Shown: one piece after another, positions 36,057 through 48,929 of the stretch | Numbering within the stretch: position 1 is the first letter of the stretch | Layout: every line of letters starts with the position of its first letter | DNA from: Ziziphus jujuba | Taxonomy: Eukaryota; Streptophyta; Magnoliopsida; Rosales; Rhamnaceae | DNA: 64,000 bases | Assembly (NCBI RefSeq): GCF_031755915.1 | Contig: NC_083388.1 | Location: 20,672,001 to 20,736,000 of the forward strand | Direction of reading: 5' to 3' | The notes under the pieces: generated by a model | Told to the model about the DNA's origin: nothing | The model's input: the letters and a program-made list of their open reading frames with translations, nothing else | Databases searched by the model: none | Translations under genes and position numbers: made by a program

Positions 36057-36141
36057 GCCTCATAAAATTCTAATATTCATACACCTCACAACATACATAT
36101 TTATTTCCCCTCATTTTCATCTGCATTAATAATCTGCAAAA

Positions 36142-36790
36142 ATGATGAAGAGGATGAATCAATTAATTCACTTATTTTACGGCTTGATGACCTCCTATTC
36201 CATTTTTGTTTCACATTCCTTGAATTCCTCTGCCGCCTTTTCTTGGCACCCAAGGCAAAGCTCTATTTTACTGCAACTATAGTTTACAATTAAAAGGCTT
36301 GCATTATTTTTTCGGCCTAATAGTCAGTTGCTTATGATTTGAATGCTTATCCATGGCTGAAAATTCTAATAACATGTCACAATTGAAATACATTGGTGAT
36401 GAATTTATTCATCTCCAATACTCACAGACTGTGATGAATAAAGGACATAATTTTTTTTTATTTTTTTGGGTCAAAATTTTAACCATCTTTGTGTCTGTTG
36501 ATTTCTCAAATAACAACTTTCATGGAGAAATTCTGAGTTCAATAGCAGATCTTCAATCTCGAATTGTGCTCAAATTTTCAAGTAGTAATTTTGCACGACT
36601 CACCCTTTCATCCATTGGAAAGCTATGTGAGCTTTAATCATTAGTGCCTTAACAATTTATCAATCTCACGTTTATTGAATACTTGAACTTTTCTGAAAAC
36701 CAATTATGGGTCCAATCCCACAAGGTAGACAATTTGGAATATTTTTCATATTCTTCTTTTGAAGGAAACAGGGGATTCCATTTTCAATAA
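36142..36790 (+). pseudogene. RLP copy E, signal peptide joined to C-terminal LRRs
   Basis: ATG 36142 opens MMKRMNQLIHLFYGLM, then SHSLNSSAAFSW, then a stop at about 36277. From about 36375 the sequence changes to the region normally near the end of an RLP: the island-like segment ending in MNKGHNFF, the LRRs TIFVSVDFSNNNFHGEILSS and SIADLQSRIVLKFSSSNF, and after a stop at 36636 the motif IEYLNFSENQL followed by SFEGNRGF, the usual end of the last LRR before the membrane segment. The internal LRRs are deleted. Not functional. Confidence 0.8.
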
Positions 36791-36888
36791 AATGCCGAAC
36801 AAGCTTGTTAAATAACTATATATCTTAAGTGCTTAAGCTGCTATAAAGCGGGCCTAACAATATACATCAAGCTCATTAGCTTATTTTC

Positions 36889-37090
36889 TAATAAAGCTTG
36901 CAACTCTTTCTTACTATGAAGGAGGTATCAGATTTAGTATCATATGGTTTTAGTTGGAAAATTTGTAGTGATGGTATATGGATTTGGATTGATAATTGGA
37001 TTAATAGCCCGACATATCATCACTTCAAGGAGACCAGCTTTGATGTTCAGAATTTTTGTTGTGATCCACAATGGAGACTAATATGACTTA
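36889..37090 (+). pseudogene. LINE-type reverse transcriptase fragment (zf-RVT region)
   Basis: A short frame reads GFSWKICSDGIWIWIDNWIN, resembling the conserved G-x-x-W-x-I-G-x-G-x-x-I-x-I-W-x-D-x-W motif at the C-terminal end of plant LINE reverse transcriptases. A stop follows at 37084. It may belong to the same kind of lineage as the RNase H-like remnants in the spacers. Only this piece remains. Confidence 0.45.
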
Positions 37091-39658
37091 GAGTAGATGA
37101 GTTGCAGGCACTTGAAATAAATGTATTGTAATTTGGATGCAGCTATCAAAAGTGTGAAACAAGATTTATACTTATATTTTATAAAAAAAACTTATACACT
37201 GTCAGGACCCATCCAAGATTTCTCACTGGAACACTAGACAAGTCCTGATCCCAGGGAAACCCTACTAGACCCTCCAATGGAAAATCCGGCAGAACCTCCC
37301 CTAAGGGTTGGACTTACCACAAATCCCCTGCATTGAAAAACACATTTCTATATACACCACCTTATTCCTCTCACTTTACTACAATTTATTTCCACAATAA
37401 TCAGCACTTCCATAAATTAAATAGGGAACTAATGTAGTATTTAATAAAATAGGTCCAATATAGTATATAGAGCATCATAAGGTACAATTAAGTATGAAAG
37501 TTATACAACATAGGATGGAAAGAAATATTACAGTAGAAATAAATGAAAAGAAAGAGAACTCTTCAAAATACAACAGCAACGAAGGTCAAACTCGCTCCGG
37601 ACGAACGTCTACCAGTCTTTGAACTTAGGAGAACAGATTTAAAAATATGAGATGCTAATTATTTTAGTGAGTGATGCTATCTAATATGCAACAATAATAG
37701 TAACGAAAGTCATGGTACACTTGAATAATGAAGAATAAATAAGCAAATAATTAATAATTAATTGAAAATAACATTTTCTCTCATAATAATTAATAATTAA
37801 TTGAAAATAACATTTTCTCTCAAAACCCTCACCATTCACTCCGTTGGAAAAGTTTTCCTTTTAAAACATTTTCGCAAAACCCAATCTTTCATGCCCCATA
37901 AATCAAGGAATAATTAATTTAATAAATAATTAAATAATCCAAATACGAATAAAATACAATAAAATAATTTAAAATACTTGTATTAAAGAAATATAACATA
38001 AAAGTGAAATTCAGTATATAATTCGTAAAATTTGATTTAATAAATCAAAATAAACAGTATCAAAAAATATAATTTAAATAATTACAAACGATCAGGTAAA
38101 ATAATTGGTAAAAAAAATATTATAAAATTCATTTTGAAATATTCAACCAATCTATATAATAAAAATATGGCAAGATGCATTTTAAAAATATTGATTTAAA
38201 ATAAGTGACATAAAATATGAATAAATACATTTTAGATAATACTAATTGGAAATAGGTGATAAAACAAGTTAAATACATTTAATTTAAATACGATTTTAAA
38301 AATTTAGGATTTGAAATTTATATCTGAAAAATAATACTTGACGCACCATATTATATACCAATGATGCCCTATGATAGCCAGCGTCCCGAGCACCCTCCGG
38401 CAGAAGGTTAAAGAGAGAAACTTGCATACGGTCACTTCTGCATCCCGACAACGCCGCTGCTTAAACCGTCATCCTGGCCATGGAGGGGGACGGCTTATGT
38501 ACACCATATAGAACTTGCTTGCCCTTGATCGGATGGCAACTCACGAGCTCATCCACATATACAGTACGGAATACCAGTACTGTATGAGTGCGTCTAAAAA
38601 AAATAACCATATTATTTTTAAAATAAGAATTTTTCCAAAACTCACCGTGTGAATTATATCACTTTTCAAATTTACATTCCCACATTTTTCTTTAATATCA
38701 CCAGCATAAATCCATCGATAATATATATATATATATATAATTTTTCCCAAATCATAAAATCAATTAAATAATATTTCAAGGGCATAAATATATAATTTGA
38801 AAGCACCAAACTTAAACCAATATTTTTCTTGAAATATTAAAAATCGAATCATGCCCAAAAATAATATTAAAATCCAAGTACAGTTAGATAAATGAAAACA
38901 CCTTGCTCAAGCATGATAAATTCAATTAAATCATAATAATAATAATCAAGAATTTCTTAATAAACCAAACATTCATTTAGCATCAATAAATATATATATG
39001 TATATATATATATATAGGGAATTGTCAAAATTAAGAATACAAATTTACCACAATTATAAATAAATTCCACCACATGAACATATTTTCCAAATATTAAATT
39101 AACACAAAATAAATATAACTAATCACCCAAAAATAGTTTTAAAGGTGAGTCACTTATCTCGAGCATGCAGTTAAACCAAGATCCTCCATAGGATCAATTC
39201 TACAATTCACACGTGTTTCTAGAACATTGACAATACACAAACCGATTAAATTAATATTTTAATCGAATAAATTATACATGGTTACCCGGAGGATTTAACA
39301 CAAATGTTAACCAAAATTTGTGAGTAATATACCGAAACGAAGATTATGGAATGAGGATCACGTATTGAGGTTTACCTTCCAGAGATCAGACCCGTGGTGG
39401 TCGAAATCTTGTCGGAAAGCTCTCGAAATGCAAGTCCTTGATTCTCTCAACCCGTCATGAATTGGAGGAAAGCGACCTCATATTTGGGTTTAGGGAAGTC
39501 GAATTAGTGGGGAATGCTAGGTGGGGTGATCGAAAACTCACCGGAATTGGGTTTTTCGGTGAGCGGCCTTGGGCACCTGAATCCGTCACTTCCGGCGGCG
39601 CGTCCCGCTACCATTGACTATTGGTGAAGTGGTAGATTTGGTGATAGGTAACTCCAAG

Positions 39659-39681
39659 CACTACTAGAATCGAGCTAATAC
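39659..39681 (+). repeat. Left terminal inverted repeat of the CACTA element
   Basis: It begins CACTACTAGAATC. Compared with the right end it shares the first five bases and only scattered positions after them, so the inverted repeat is short and imperfect. Confidence 0.85.
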
Positions 39682-39689
39682 ACGACGCA

Positions 39690-40530
39690 AGTACTGCGTC
39701 GCACTAAATAAACAGCGACGCATTTGACTGAGTCGCCAAATGTCTTGTCGCGAAATATATAAGATAACAGGCGACGTATAATAACAGTCGCCTAATAATA
39801 CATTTTAGCGACGCACATTATATTTTTAGCGACTCATACAGTGATGTACTTATAGCGACTAATAAAATAGCGACTCTTTATAATAAAGTCGCTAATAAAT
39901 TTTTAGCGACAGTTGTGTGATTAGTCGCCAAATAATTATGTCGCTAAAAATTCTTCCTGAATAGCGACTCATTCATTTTTAGCGACACATTTTGTTTGTC
40001 GCCTATTTAGCGACGCTTTAGTTTTTGCGACACATTTTGTTTGTCGCCTATTTAGCGACTCTTTAGTTTTTGCGACACATTTTGTTTGTCGCCTATTTAG
40101 CGACTCTTTAGTTTTTGCGACACATTTTGTTTGTCGCCTATTAGCGACACTTTAATTTTTGTGACGCATTATTTGAGTCTCTCTTTTAACGATGATATAT
40201 TTTTAGCGACTATTTTTTAGTGTCTCTAAAATAGCGTCTCATGAATTTTTAGCGACGCCGTTTTGCATCTATTTAGCGACGTATTAGGTTTAGCGACAAA
40301 TTTTGTGGATCGGTTTTTTAACGACCCGTAACAATTAGCGAGGAGTTTTTAGTGTTGCCATATTAGCGACCGTTTATGTTTTAGCGACATATTATAAGAG
40401 TCGCATATTTATTAATTTTTAGCGACTCTTTGACCTATTTAGCGACGTATACAACTATATATTTATGTCGCTAAAAATTATATGAGTCGCCAAATTGATC
40501 TTATTATATGTCTTTATATATTTTAGGCGA
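39690..40530. repeat. Left subterminal repeat region (GCGAC motifs)
   Basis: The motif GCGAC or its complement GTCGC recurs every 15-30 bases in both orientations, usually as TTTAGCGAC. Many are paired as small palindromes, for example GTCGCTAATAAATTTTTAGCGAC-like arrangements near 39889-39911. In En/Spm elements the subterminal repeats bind the element-encoded protein TNPA; by position and density this region is the counterpart here. Confidence 0.8.
39982..40161 (+). repeat. 45-bp tandem repeat in the left subterminal region
   Basis: Four head-to-tail copies of a 45-bp unit start at 39982, 40027, 40072 and 40117. Each opens GCGACACATTTTGTTTGTCGC, itself a GCGACA/TGTCGC palindrome, followed by CTATTTAGCGAC. 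The copies are almost identical, which points to recent amplification. Confidence 0.85.
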
Positions 40531-41051
40531 CTTTTAGTTATATTCATAAACCGCCATTTCTTTTATTTTTTAGATTTATCTTCATAAAAATTTATTAAAA
40601 TATAAAATTAATTATAATAGCAAAAAACCCAAACTAACTTCGTCCAAAATAATTAAAATATAAAAATTTAAAATAAATACTTGTTCATAACAAAACAATA
40701 ATCAATATAATTAAATATCATCTCATTGACATATTTTTACATATGCATACTTATTGAGATGGAAGTTGATGTACTCTAGTTGACGATATTACGCCCTCAT
40801 ACTGCATATGGAAAAATAAAAAAATTTGTTAGCACTGACGCAAAATAAATTAATAAAAACTTAATCATAATTAATAAATTAAATTGTAATTTGGCAAACG
40901 AAAATTTAATGAATATTTACCTTCTTAAGGTTTGGCGTGGCACATATTCTCCTAATTAAAGTGGATAACACATAAGAAAAAAACACACAATGAATAAATA
41001 AATATTACTTAAAATATAATTATAAGTTAATAAATATACGTACCAATTTAT

Positions 41052-44000
41052 TTAGAAGATATTGTTTATCCATATCTCCTCACAGTCATTACGAACATAG
41101 CCACTCTCACATTCATCCTCATTATCATTTTCATCAACACTTGGCAATTGTATGGCAAATGGATTGTGAGCCATTGTAGTATCGCCAAGAACATCTTCTT
41201 CAACCAATTCTTCTTCAACCAAAGTACAATGTCGTGGTGGAGTTAAAACAACAGACCATCTCGAGTCAAGTTGATCTTCAACATAAAATATTTGTTGAAC
41301 TTGTGAAGCCATGATGAATGGGTCAGATTTATATCCAATTTTACTAAAGTTAACACATGTAAACCCCATCTCATCAACTTTCACACCATTGCTGTCAACC
41401 CAATCACACTTGAACACTGGAATTCGAAACATAGTGTAATCGACGTCCCAAATCTCTCTTATGATCCCATAGTATGTCATCTCGGCTAAAATTGGGTTAT
41501 TATCCTTAGCACTAGCAAAATGCTCACTTTTGGCAATAACTTTGACACCACTATTCTGGGTGACCCTCTTATTATCCATATTTAGAGTGTTGAATCTAAC
41601 CCCTCTAATGACATATCCTTCATGTTTCGTTACCACCCATTGCGGACCATGGGCTAACCATCGTAATGTTTCAGACACTGTGTGGTTAGGTTGACTTCGC
41701 TCTTGTGCAATCTAGTCAATAGAAAAATATGAAAATTTAAAGCTAAAACAATGATATTATATATTGAATATTTAACTTTCCCATACCTTATCACGTAACC
41801 AGTACGGAAATGTACGTTTGTGTTCGTCTTGAAACCATTTTGCTTTTTTTCCTCGATTTTTTTTGCTTGACTTCAAGACTTCAAAATGAATACTAAAACA
41901 AATAAAAGTTGTTGTAATTAATAAAAATATCCAACATATCAACTTATCGATGCCTATTAATATATTCAAAATATCAACTAAATTATACATGTTGATATAT
42001 ATATATATATATTAAAAATATATATCAACTATTTTATACATTAACATGTATATACGCACCTGACATACGGTTCCACTTCTGGTGTATTCAAAAGTATATA
42101 TCTATGAACTTGCTCCCAAAGTTGTTGATCAATTGATTGATTTTTTCCACCTTTAAATGGGGCACCAACATCATCCTTATCATTTAACTTTTGATATCTA
42201 CCAATTGGGTTTCCAACTGCATCTAATCCTCTCTGAAATTCACTACAAAACTCAATCACTTCTTCACATATGTAACCCTCGGCAATACAACCTTCTGGTC
42301 GATTTTTGTTTCGAACATAACTTTTCAATACTTTCATGTACCTCTCAAACGGGTGCATCCACCTGAAATGTACTGGTCCACACAATCTTACCTCTCGAAC
42401 CAAATGTACAGTTAGATGAACCATTACATCAAAAAATGATGGTGGAAAGAATTTCTCTAAAAGGCACAAAGTTGTGACAAGATCATTTTGAATATTTTCC
42501 AATTCAGCAACAATGATAGACTTCTTGCAAATTGCATTGAAGAAAAAACAAAGTCTTGCAATTGCATGTCTCACATGTTTAGGAAGGATTGCACGAATTA
42601 CAAGAGGCAAGAGTTGTTGCATCAATGTATGACAATCATGAGATTTCAATCCTACCATCTTTAAGTCCTCCATTGAAACAAGATTCCTAAAGTTTGAAGA
42701 ATAACCATCTGGAACCTTTAAGTCCGCTAAACACTTACAAAACAATTTCTTCTCATGCTTTGATAATGTATAGCAGGCCGGTGGTAGGAAAGTTCGATTA
42801 CCTTGAGGCTTAGGGGCCAAGTCTTTCCGCAAACCCATTTCTTGTAAATCTAACCAAGCATTAACTCCGTCCTTCGTCTTACCAGGAATATTGAGCAATG
42901 TACCATATATGCTCTCACAAACATTTTTCTCAATATGCATGACATCTAAATTATGTCGTACATGGAGAAATTTCCAATATTCCAATTCAAAAAAAATGGA
43001 CTTCCTCTTCCAACATTCTTCAGAATCAACAGTCCTTTTCCTCTTGTGTGAGTTATCAAATCTCATTGCATTAAGCTTATCTAATATTTCTTCTCCAGTC
43101 AACGGTTTTGGAGGCACTCCAAATTCTTGAAATCCATTGAAAGCCTTCTTTTGCCTTCTATATTGATGATTTGGAGGAAGAAATCTTCTATGCCCGGTAA
43201 AACTCATTTTTTTTCCATGCTTTAGCCTTGTAGCAAAAGTATTTTCACTGCAAATTGGACAAGCATAATATCCCTTCACCGCATGACCGGACAAGTTACC
43301 ATAAGTTGGGAAATCATTTATTGTCCATAGCAACACTGCCTTCAATGTGAATTTCTCCTGACGGTAAGCATCGAAGACCGTAACACCCTCATTCCACAAC
43401 CGCTGCAGGTCTTCAACTAACGGCTTCATGTATACATCAATTTGATTTCCTGGTTGCTTCGGTCCAGAAATTAGAAGACTTAACATCATAAATTTCCGCT
43501 TCATACACAACCAAGGAGGAAGATTATACACAACCGTCATCACAGGCCAACAACTATACCTACTACTCAACATATTATGTGGATTAACTCCATCGGCCGC
43601 GATCCCAAGTCTCAAATTCCTATCTTCGGATGCAAAGTTTGGCCATAAACGATCAACCAACTTCCAAGATGGAGAATCCGCAGGGTGTTGCATTTCCCCT
43701 GTCTTAACCTTTCTCCCATTGGCATGCCATGTCAAATTCTTAGCTGTTTCAACACTACGAAACATTCGTTTAAAACGCGGAATAATAGGAAAGTACCATA
43801 AAACTTTATTTGGAATATTGCTAGCAACTCCATTCTTATCAATTTTCCATCTAGCAGATCCACATTTAGGACATTCATTAAGGTCCACATATTCCTTCCT
43901 AAACAGAATACAACTTTTAGGACATGCATGAATCTTGATGTACTCCATTCCCAAAGCACTCAAAGTCTTCTTAACATTGTACATGGAGGTTGGCAACACA

Positions 44001-44548
44001 TTGTCATTTGGCAACATCTGGGATAACAATTGCAACAGTACATCAAAGCTCTTATCAGAATATCCATATCTTACCTTTAAGTTGTATAATTTAACCAAAG
44101 CCGACAACTTGGTAAATTTGGTACAACCTAGGTACAAAGGTTTCTCCGCATCCTCCAATAAGGTAGCAAATTCATTAGGATCATTATCAAAAGTTTCTAA
44201 TGCAGCACGGGTCATGTCTAAGCTATTGAAAGCCACGTCTTCCTTACTACTACTATCATTTTCATTATATTCTACATTAATATTCCCAAAATGAGAAGAT
44301 GGTCTAATACCATCAGCACATGACTCACCATGCCAAATCCATCGCCGATAGTTGACATCAAACCCATTCCAATATATATGGCCTTTAATATCCCTAATAG
44401 TATGGATTTTCATATTCCCGCATTGCATGCAAGGACACCATATGGCATTACAATCATTGGCATTCTCCATGCTAAATTTCAAAAATTCACTCAACCCCTT
44501 AGCAAAATCGCTTGAGGTTCTATCCTTCGTTATCCATGATTTATCCAT
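41052..44548 (-). CDS. TNP2-type CACTA transposase, 3 exons, 1,084 aa
   Basis: Inferred exons are 44548-42060, 41892-41787 and 41711-41052 (minus strand). Both introns have GT..AG borders and the frame stays open. Residues 1-80 are a Transpos_assoc-like domain (MDKSWI; CPCMQC at 38-43; HGE). CPKC at 226-229 is a possible metal site. The Transposase_21 domain covers about 300-480, with ADGVNPH at 318-324 and TINDFPTYGNLSG at 409-421; Asp residues in these two motifs are likely catalytic by family precedent. VRHNLDVMHIEKNVC (530-544) and the DUF4218 region (about 625-745) follow. Exon 3 encodes a DUF4216-like domain (FKCDWVDSNGVKVDE, DPFIMASQVQQIFYVED). The protein should cut and join the transposon ends in the nucleus. 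The start at 44548 is the usual MDKSWI start. A tandem-repeat leader lies upstream. Confidence 0.92.
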
Positions 44549-44599
44549 TTCCCTACCAATCTAATTAAACAGAACAATATCAAACAATATCATAAAAAC

Positions 44600-44935
44600 A
44601 AATTGAGACAAAAGCAAGATTAAGAAAACCCATCGCAAACAAATTATCGACAAAAGCAAGATTAAGAAACCCATCGAAGCAAGATTAAGAAAACCCATTG
44701 CAAACAAATTATCGACAAAAGCAATATTAAGAAAACCCATCTCAAACAAATTATTGACAAAAGCAAGATTAAGAAACCCATCGAAGCAAGATTAAAAAAA
44801 CCCATCGCAAACAAATTATCCACAAAAGCGAGATTAAGAAAACTCATCGCAAACAAATTATTGACAAAAGCAAAATTAAGAAAACCCATCGAAAACAAAT
44901 TATCCACAAAAACAAGATTAAGAAAACCCAACGAA
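44600..44935 (-). repeat. About 42-bp tandem repeats upstream of the transposase gene
   Basis: Roughly eight full or shortened copies of a unit containing AGCAAGATTAAGAAAACCCA followed by TCGCAAACAAATTATCGAC lie just before the transposase ATG, in its leader or promoter. The repeat gives open frames on the minus strand (FLNLAFVDNLFAMG repeated) that I regard as an effect of the repeat, not a gene. Confidence 0.85.
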
Positions 44936-45028
44936 CCGAACCTTCGGGTATAATGAATAAATAAATAAAAAATAACCCAATCCACCACATGTCACCGCCA
45001 ATCATAAAGCGAAAAGAAACTCACCGAA

Positions 45029-45140
45029 ACCATGGAGACGAAGAAAGAATAATCCAAGCTAACCACGAGGGAGACGAAGAAAGAAGAATCCAAGCTAACC
45101 ACGAGGTTGACGAAGAAAGAAGAATCCACGAAGAAAGAAA
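45029..45140. repeat. 36-bp tandem repeat
   Basis: About three copies of GACGAAGAAAGAANAATCCA followed by AGCTAACCACGAGG; the third is shortened. They lie between the transposase leader and hairpin array L. Confidence 0.75.
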
Positions 45141-45339
45141 TCCAACTTCCAGATAGCAATGCAAGCAAATGGAAAATTAAACACGAAATATCCCACTCTT
45201 CAAGTCTCTTTTAGATTGCTTCCAATTCTAACACCTATTATGAAGTGTACTAACCCATATTTTGTGAAAAGAAATGGTATTCAAAATCCCGCGTAAATTT
45301 TGAAAACGCGCCAAAAATTTTAAGAAATTGGATAAACAG

Positions 45340-47698
45340 GCGACGTATTCAGATAAACTGTGTCGCTAAAGGATAAACAGTTTCATAGACGCTCTTTTTT
45401 TAATTCGTTTAAAACAAATAAGTTTCTCCAAGTACTGTTTATTTCCTTCTTAAACTTTTGGCAATAATTCTAAAATGGTAATTTTACATTTAAAAAGGCA
45501 TATGATCTAGCGACTCATTGATCTAACTTTTAATTTTAGTAATAGGCGACGCATAAGCAGTATTATGCGTCGCCTTATACCCATTTTTTTTTTCATATAT
45601 TTTTTTCAAACCTTCATTTTTAACAATTTGATTTTGTTGGAGCATCAAATAACCAGTGAAGATATTTAAACAAGATAAAAAGAGTTTTTTTTTTAATTTT
45701 AGTAATAGGCGACGCATAACCATGCTTATGCGTCGCCTAATACCCTTTTTTTTTTTAAACCTTCATTTTTAACAATTGGATTTTAGTTGAGCATCAAATA
45801 ACCAGTGAAGATATTTAAACAAGATAAAGAGAGTTTTTTTTTTTTTTTGAATTTTAGTAATAGGCGACGCATAATCATGTTTATGCGTCGCCTAATACCC
45901 TATATATATTTTTTTTTCTCTCAAAAAAACCATAGTTTTTAACAATTTGATTTTCTTCCATCATCAAATAAGCAGTGAAAATATTTAAACAACATAAATG
46001 AGTTTTGTTTTTTTATTTTTTTAATCAATCTGATTTTATCTCAGCATCAAATAACCAGTTAAAAGATTTAAACTAGTTAGAGAAGGTGTTTTTTTTAAAA
46101 TCTTCCTGTTTAACAATTTAATTTTCTTCCCGCATCAAATGACCAGTGAAAATATTTAAAGATGATAAACAGAGTTTGTTTTTTTTTTTTTGCAATTTTA
46201 GTAATAGGCGACGCATAACCATGCTTATGCGTCGCCTAATACCCTATATATTTTTTTTTAAACCTTCATTTTTAACAATTTGATTTTGTTGGAGCATCAA
46301 ATAACCAGTGAAGATATTTAAACAAGATAAAGAGAGTTTTTGTTTTGTTTGAATTTTAGTAATAGGCGACGCATAATCATGCTTATGCGTCGCCTAATAC
46401 CCTATATATATATATATATATATTTTTTTTTTAAACCTTCATTTTTAACAATTGGATTTTAGTTGAGCATGAAATAACCAGTGAAGATATTGAAACAATA
46501 TAAAGAGAGGTTTTTTTTTTTTCTTTTTTTTTTTTAATTTAGGGTTTAGGCGACGCATAAGCAGTATTATGCGTCGCCTAATACCCCATTTTTTTTTCTT
46601 TCAAAAAAACCATGGTTTTTAACAATTTGATTTTCTTCCATCATCAAATAACCAGTGAAGATATTTAAACAAGATAAAGAGAGTTTTTTTTTTTTTTTAA
46701 TTTTAGTAATAGGCGACGCATAATCATTCTTATGCGTCGCCTAATACCCTATATATATATTTTTTTTTCTCTCAAAAAAACCATGGTTTTTAACAATTTG
46801 ATTTTCTTCCATCATCAAATAAGCAGTGAAAATATTTAAACAACATAAATGAGTTTTGTTTTTTTATTTTTTTATTCAATCTGATTTTATCTCAGCATCA
46901 AATAACCAGTTAAAAGATTTAAACTAGTTAGAGAAGGTGTTTTTTTTTAAATCTTCCTGTTTAACAATTTGATTTTGTTCCAGCATCAAATGACCAGTGA
47001 AAATATTTAAAGATGATAAACAGAGTTTGTTTTTTTTTTTTTTTTAATTTTAGTAATAGGCGACGTATAATAATGCTTATGCGTCGCCTAATACCCTATA
47101 TATATATATATATTTTTTTTTAAACCTTCATTTTTAACAATTGGATTTTAGTTGAGCATGAAATAACCAGTGAAGATATTGAAACAATATAAAGAGAGGT
47201 TTTTTTTTTTTTTTTCTTTCAAAAAAACCATGGTTTTTAACAATTTGATTTTCTTCCATCATCAAATAAGCAGTGAAAATATTTAAACAACATAAATGAG
47301 TTTTCTTTTTTTATTTTTTTAATCAATCTGATTTTATCTCAGCATCAAATAACCAGTTAAAAGATTTAAACTAGTTAGAGAAGGTGTTTTTTTTAAAATC
47401 TTCCTGTTTAACAATTTGATTTTCTTCCAGCATCAAATGACGAGTGAAAATATTTAAAGATGATAAACAGAGTTTGTTTTTTTTTTTTTGAATTTTAGTA
47501 ATAGGCGACACATAACCATGCTTATGCGTCGCCTAATACCCTATATATTTTTTTTTAAACCTTCATTTTTAACAATTTGATTTTGTTGGAGCATCAAATA
47601 ACCAGTGAAGATATTTAAACAAGATAAAGAGAGTTTTTTTTTTGTTTGAATTTTAGTAATAGGCGACGCATAATCATGCTTTTGCGTCGCCTAATACC

Positions 47699-47730
<32 letters not shown>

Positions 47731-47806
47731 ACCTTCATTTTTAACAATTGGATTTTAGTTGAGCATGAAATAACCAGTGAAGATATTGAAACAATATAAA
47801 GAGAGG

Positions 47807-47840
<34 letters not shown>

Positions 47841-48042
47841 GGTTTAGGCGACGCATAAGCAGTATTATGCGTCGCCTAATACCCCATTTTTTTTTCTTTC
47901 AAAAAAACCATGGTTTTTCACAATTTGATTTTCTTCCATCATCAAATAACCAGTGAAGATATTTAAACAAGATAAAGAGAGTTTTTTTTTTGTTTGAATT
48001 TTAGTAATAGGCGACGCATAATCATGCTTATGCGTCGCCTAA

Positions 48043-48088
<46 letters not shown>

Positions 48089-48730
48089 ACCTTCATTTTT
48101 AACAATTGGATTTTAGTTGAGCATGAAATAACCAGTGAAGATATTGAAACAATATAAAGAAAGGTTTTTTTTTTTTTTTTTTTTAAATTTAGGGTTTAGG
48201 CGACGCATAAGCAGTATTATGCGTCGCCTAATACCCCATTTTTTTTTTCTTTCAAAAAAACCATGGTTTTTAACAATTTGATTTTCTTCCATCATCAAAT
48301 AACTAGTGAAGATATTTAAACAAGATAAAGAGAGTTTTTTTTTTTTTTTGAATTTTAGTAATAGGCGACGCATAATCATGCTTATGCGTCGCCTAATACC
48401 CTATATATATATTTTTTTTTTCTCTCAAAAAAACCATGGTTTTTAACAATTTGATTTTCTTCCATCATCAAATAAGCAGTGAAAATATTTAAACAACATA
48501 AATGTGTTTTGTTTTTTTATTTTTTTAATCAATCTGATTTTATCTTAGCATCAAATAACTAGTTAAAATATTTTAACAACGTGAATGAGTTTTTTTTTTA
48601 TATTTTTTAATCAATCTGATTTTCTTTCAAGTATATTTATTTTTTATTTAACATTTCAAAACTCTTAAAATTTATATTATTTTTAATTGTTATAGGCGAC
48701 GTATTTTATTCTTTATACGTCGCTTTTTCT
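45340..48730. repeat. Hairpin array L (about 15 palindromes)
   Basis: 30-nt hairpins of the form GGCGACGCATAA, six-base loop, TTATGCGTCGCC recur at about 45544, 45707, 45863, 46206, 46363, 46549, 46715, 47061, 47503, 47661, 47846, 48009, 48199 and 48363, with weaker versions at the edges (45340, 48693). They are usually 155-190 bp apart. Spacers carry TTAGTAATA before and CTAATACCCTATATA after the hairpin, long poly-T runs, and a block resembling CATCAAATAACCAGTGAAGA. Some spacers lack the hairpin, giving larger gaps. Loop sequences vary (TCATGC, GCAGTA, CCATGC) while stems are kept. Confidence 0.9.
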
Positions 48731-48929
48731 GATTTATTTTTATTTATTTATTTTTTTTGTATTTCCATTTTTTCCTTTGTAAGTGTCTTTAAATATTTTA
48801 TTTGCCCCTAAAATGTTTTTAATAACATTTTTTTTATTCCCCAATATTAATGAAATATTATTAATAAAATGGCACGTTAATCTATGGGCTTTCTTTTCAA
48901 CCATTAACCATTAGTACGGGAACTAGAGA

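Noticed and set aside
42157..44564. Plus-strand ORFs opposite the TNP2 transposase
   Set aside because: They are antisense shadows of a well-supported minus-strand gene with conserved domains.
44561..44988. 108-codon minus-strand ORF with repeated FLNLAFVDNLFAMG units
   Set aside because: It is a by-product of the 42-bp tandem repeats in the transposase leader, whose lengths are not always multiples of three.
45150..45340. A second CACTA left end that would make hairpin array L the subterminal region of a nested element
   Set aside because: I looked for a CACTA-type terminus with a 3-bp duplication near the left edge of the array and saw none, so a single 18-kb element is the simpler reading.
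45523..48379. Short ORFs in hairpin array L
   Set aside because: They cross palindromes and homopolymer runs and differ from unit to unit; they are not conserved as protein.
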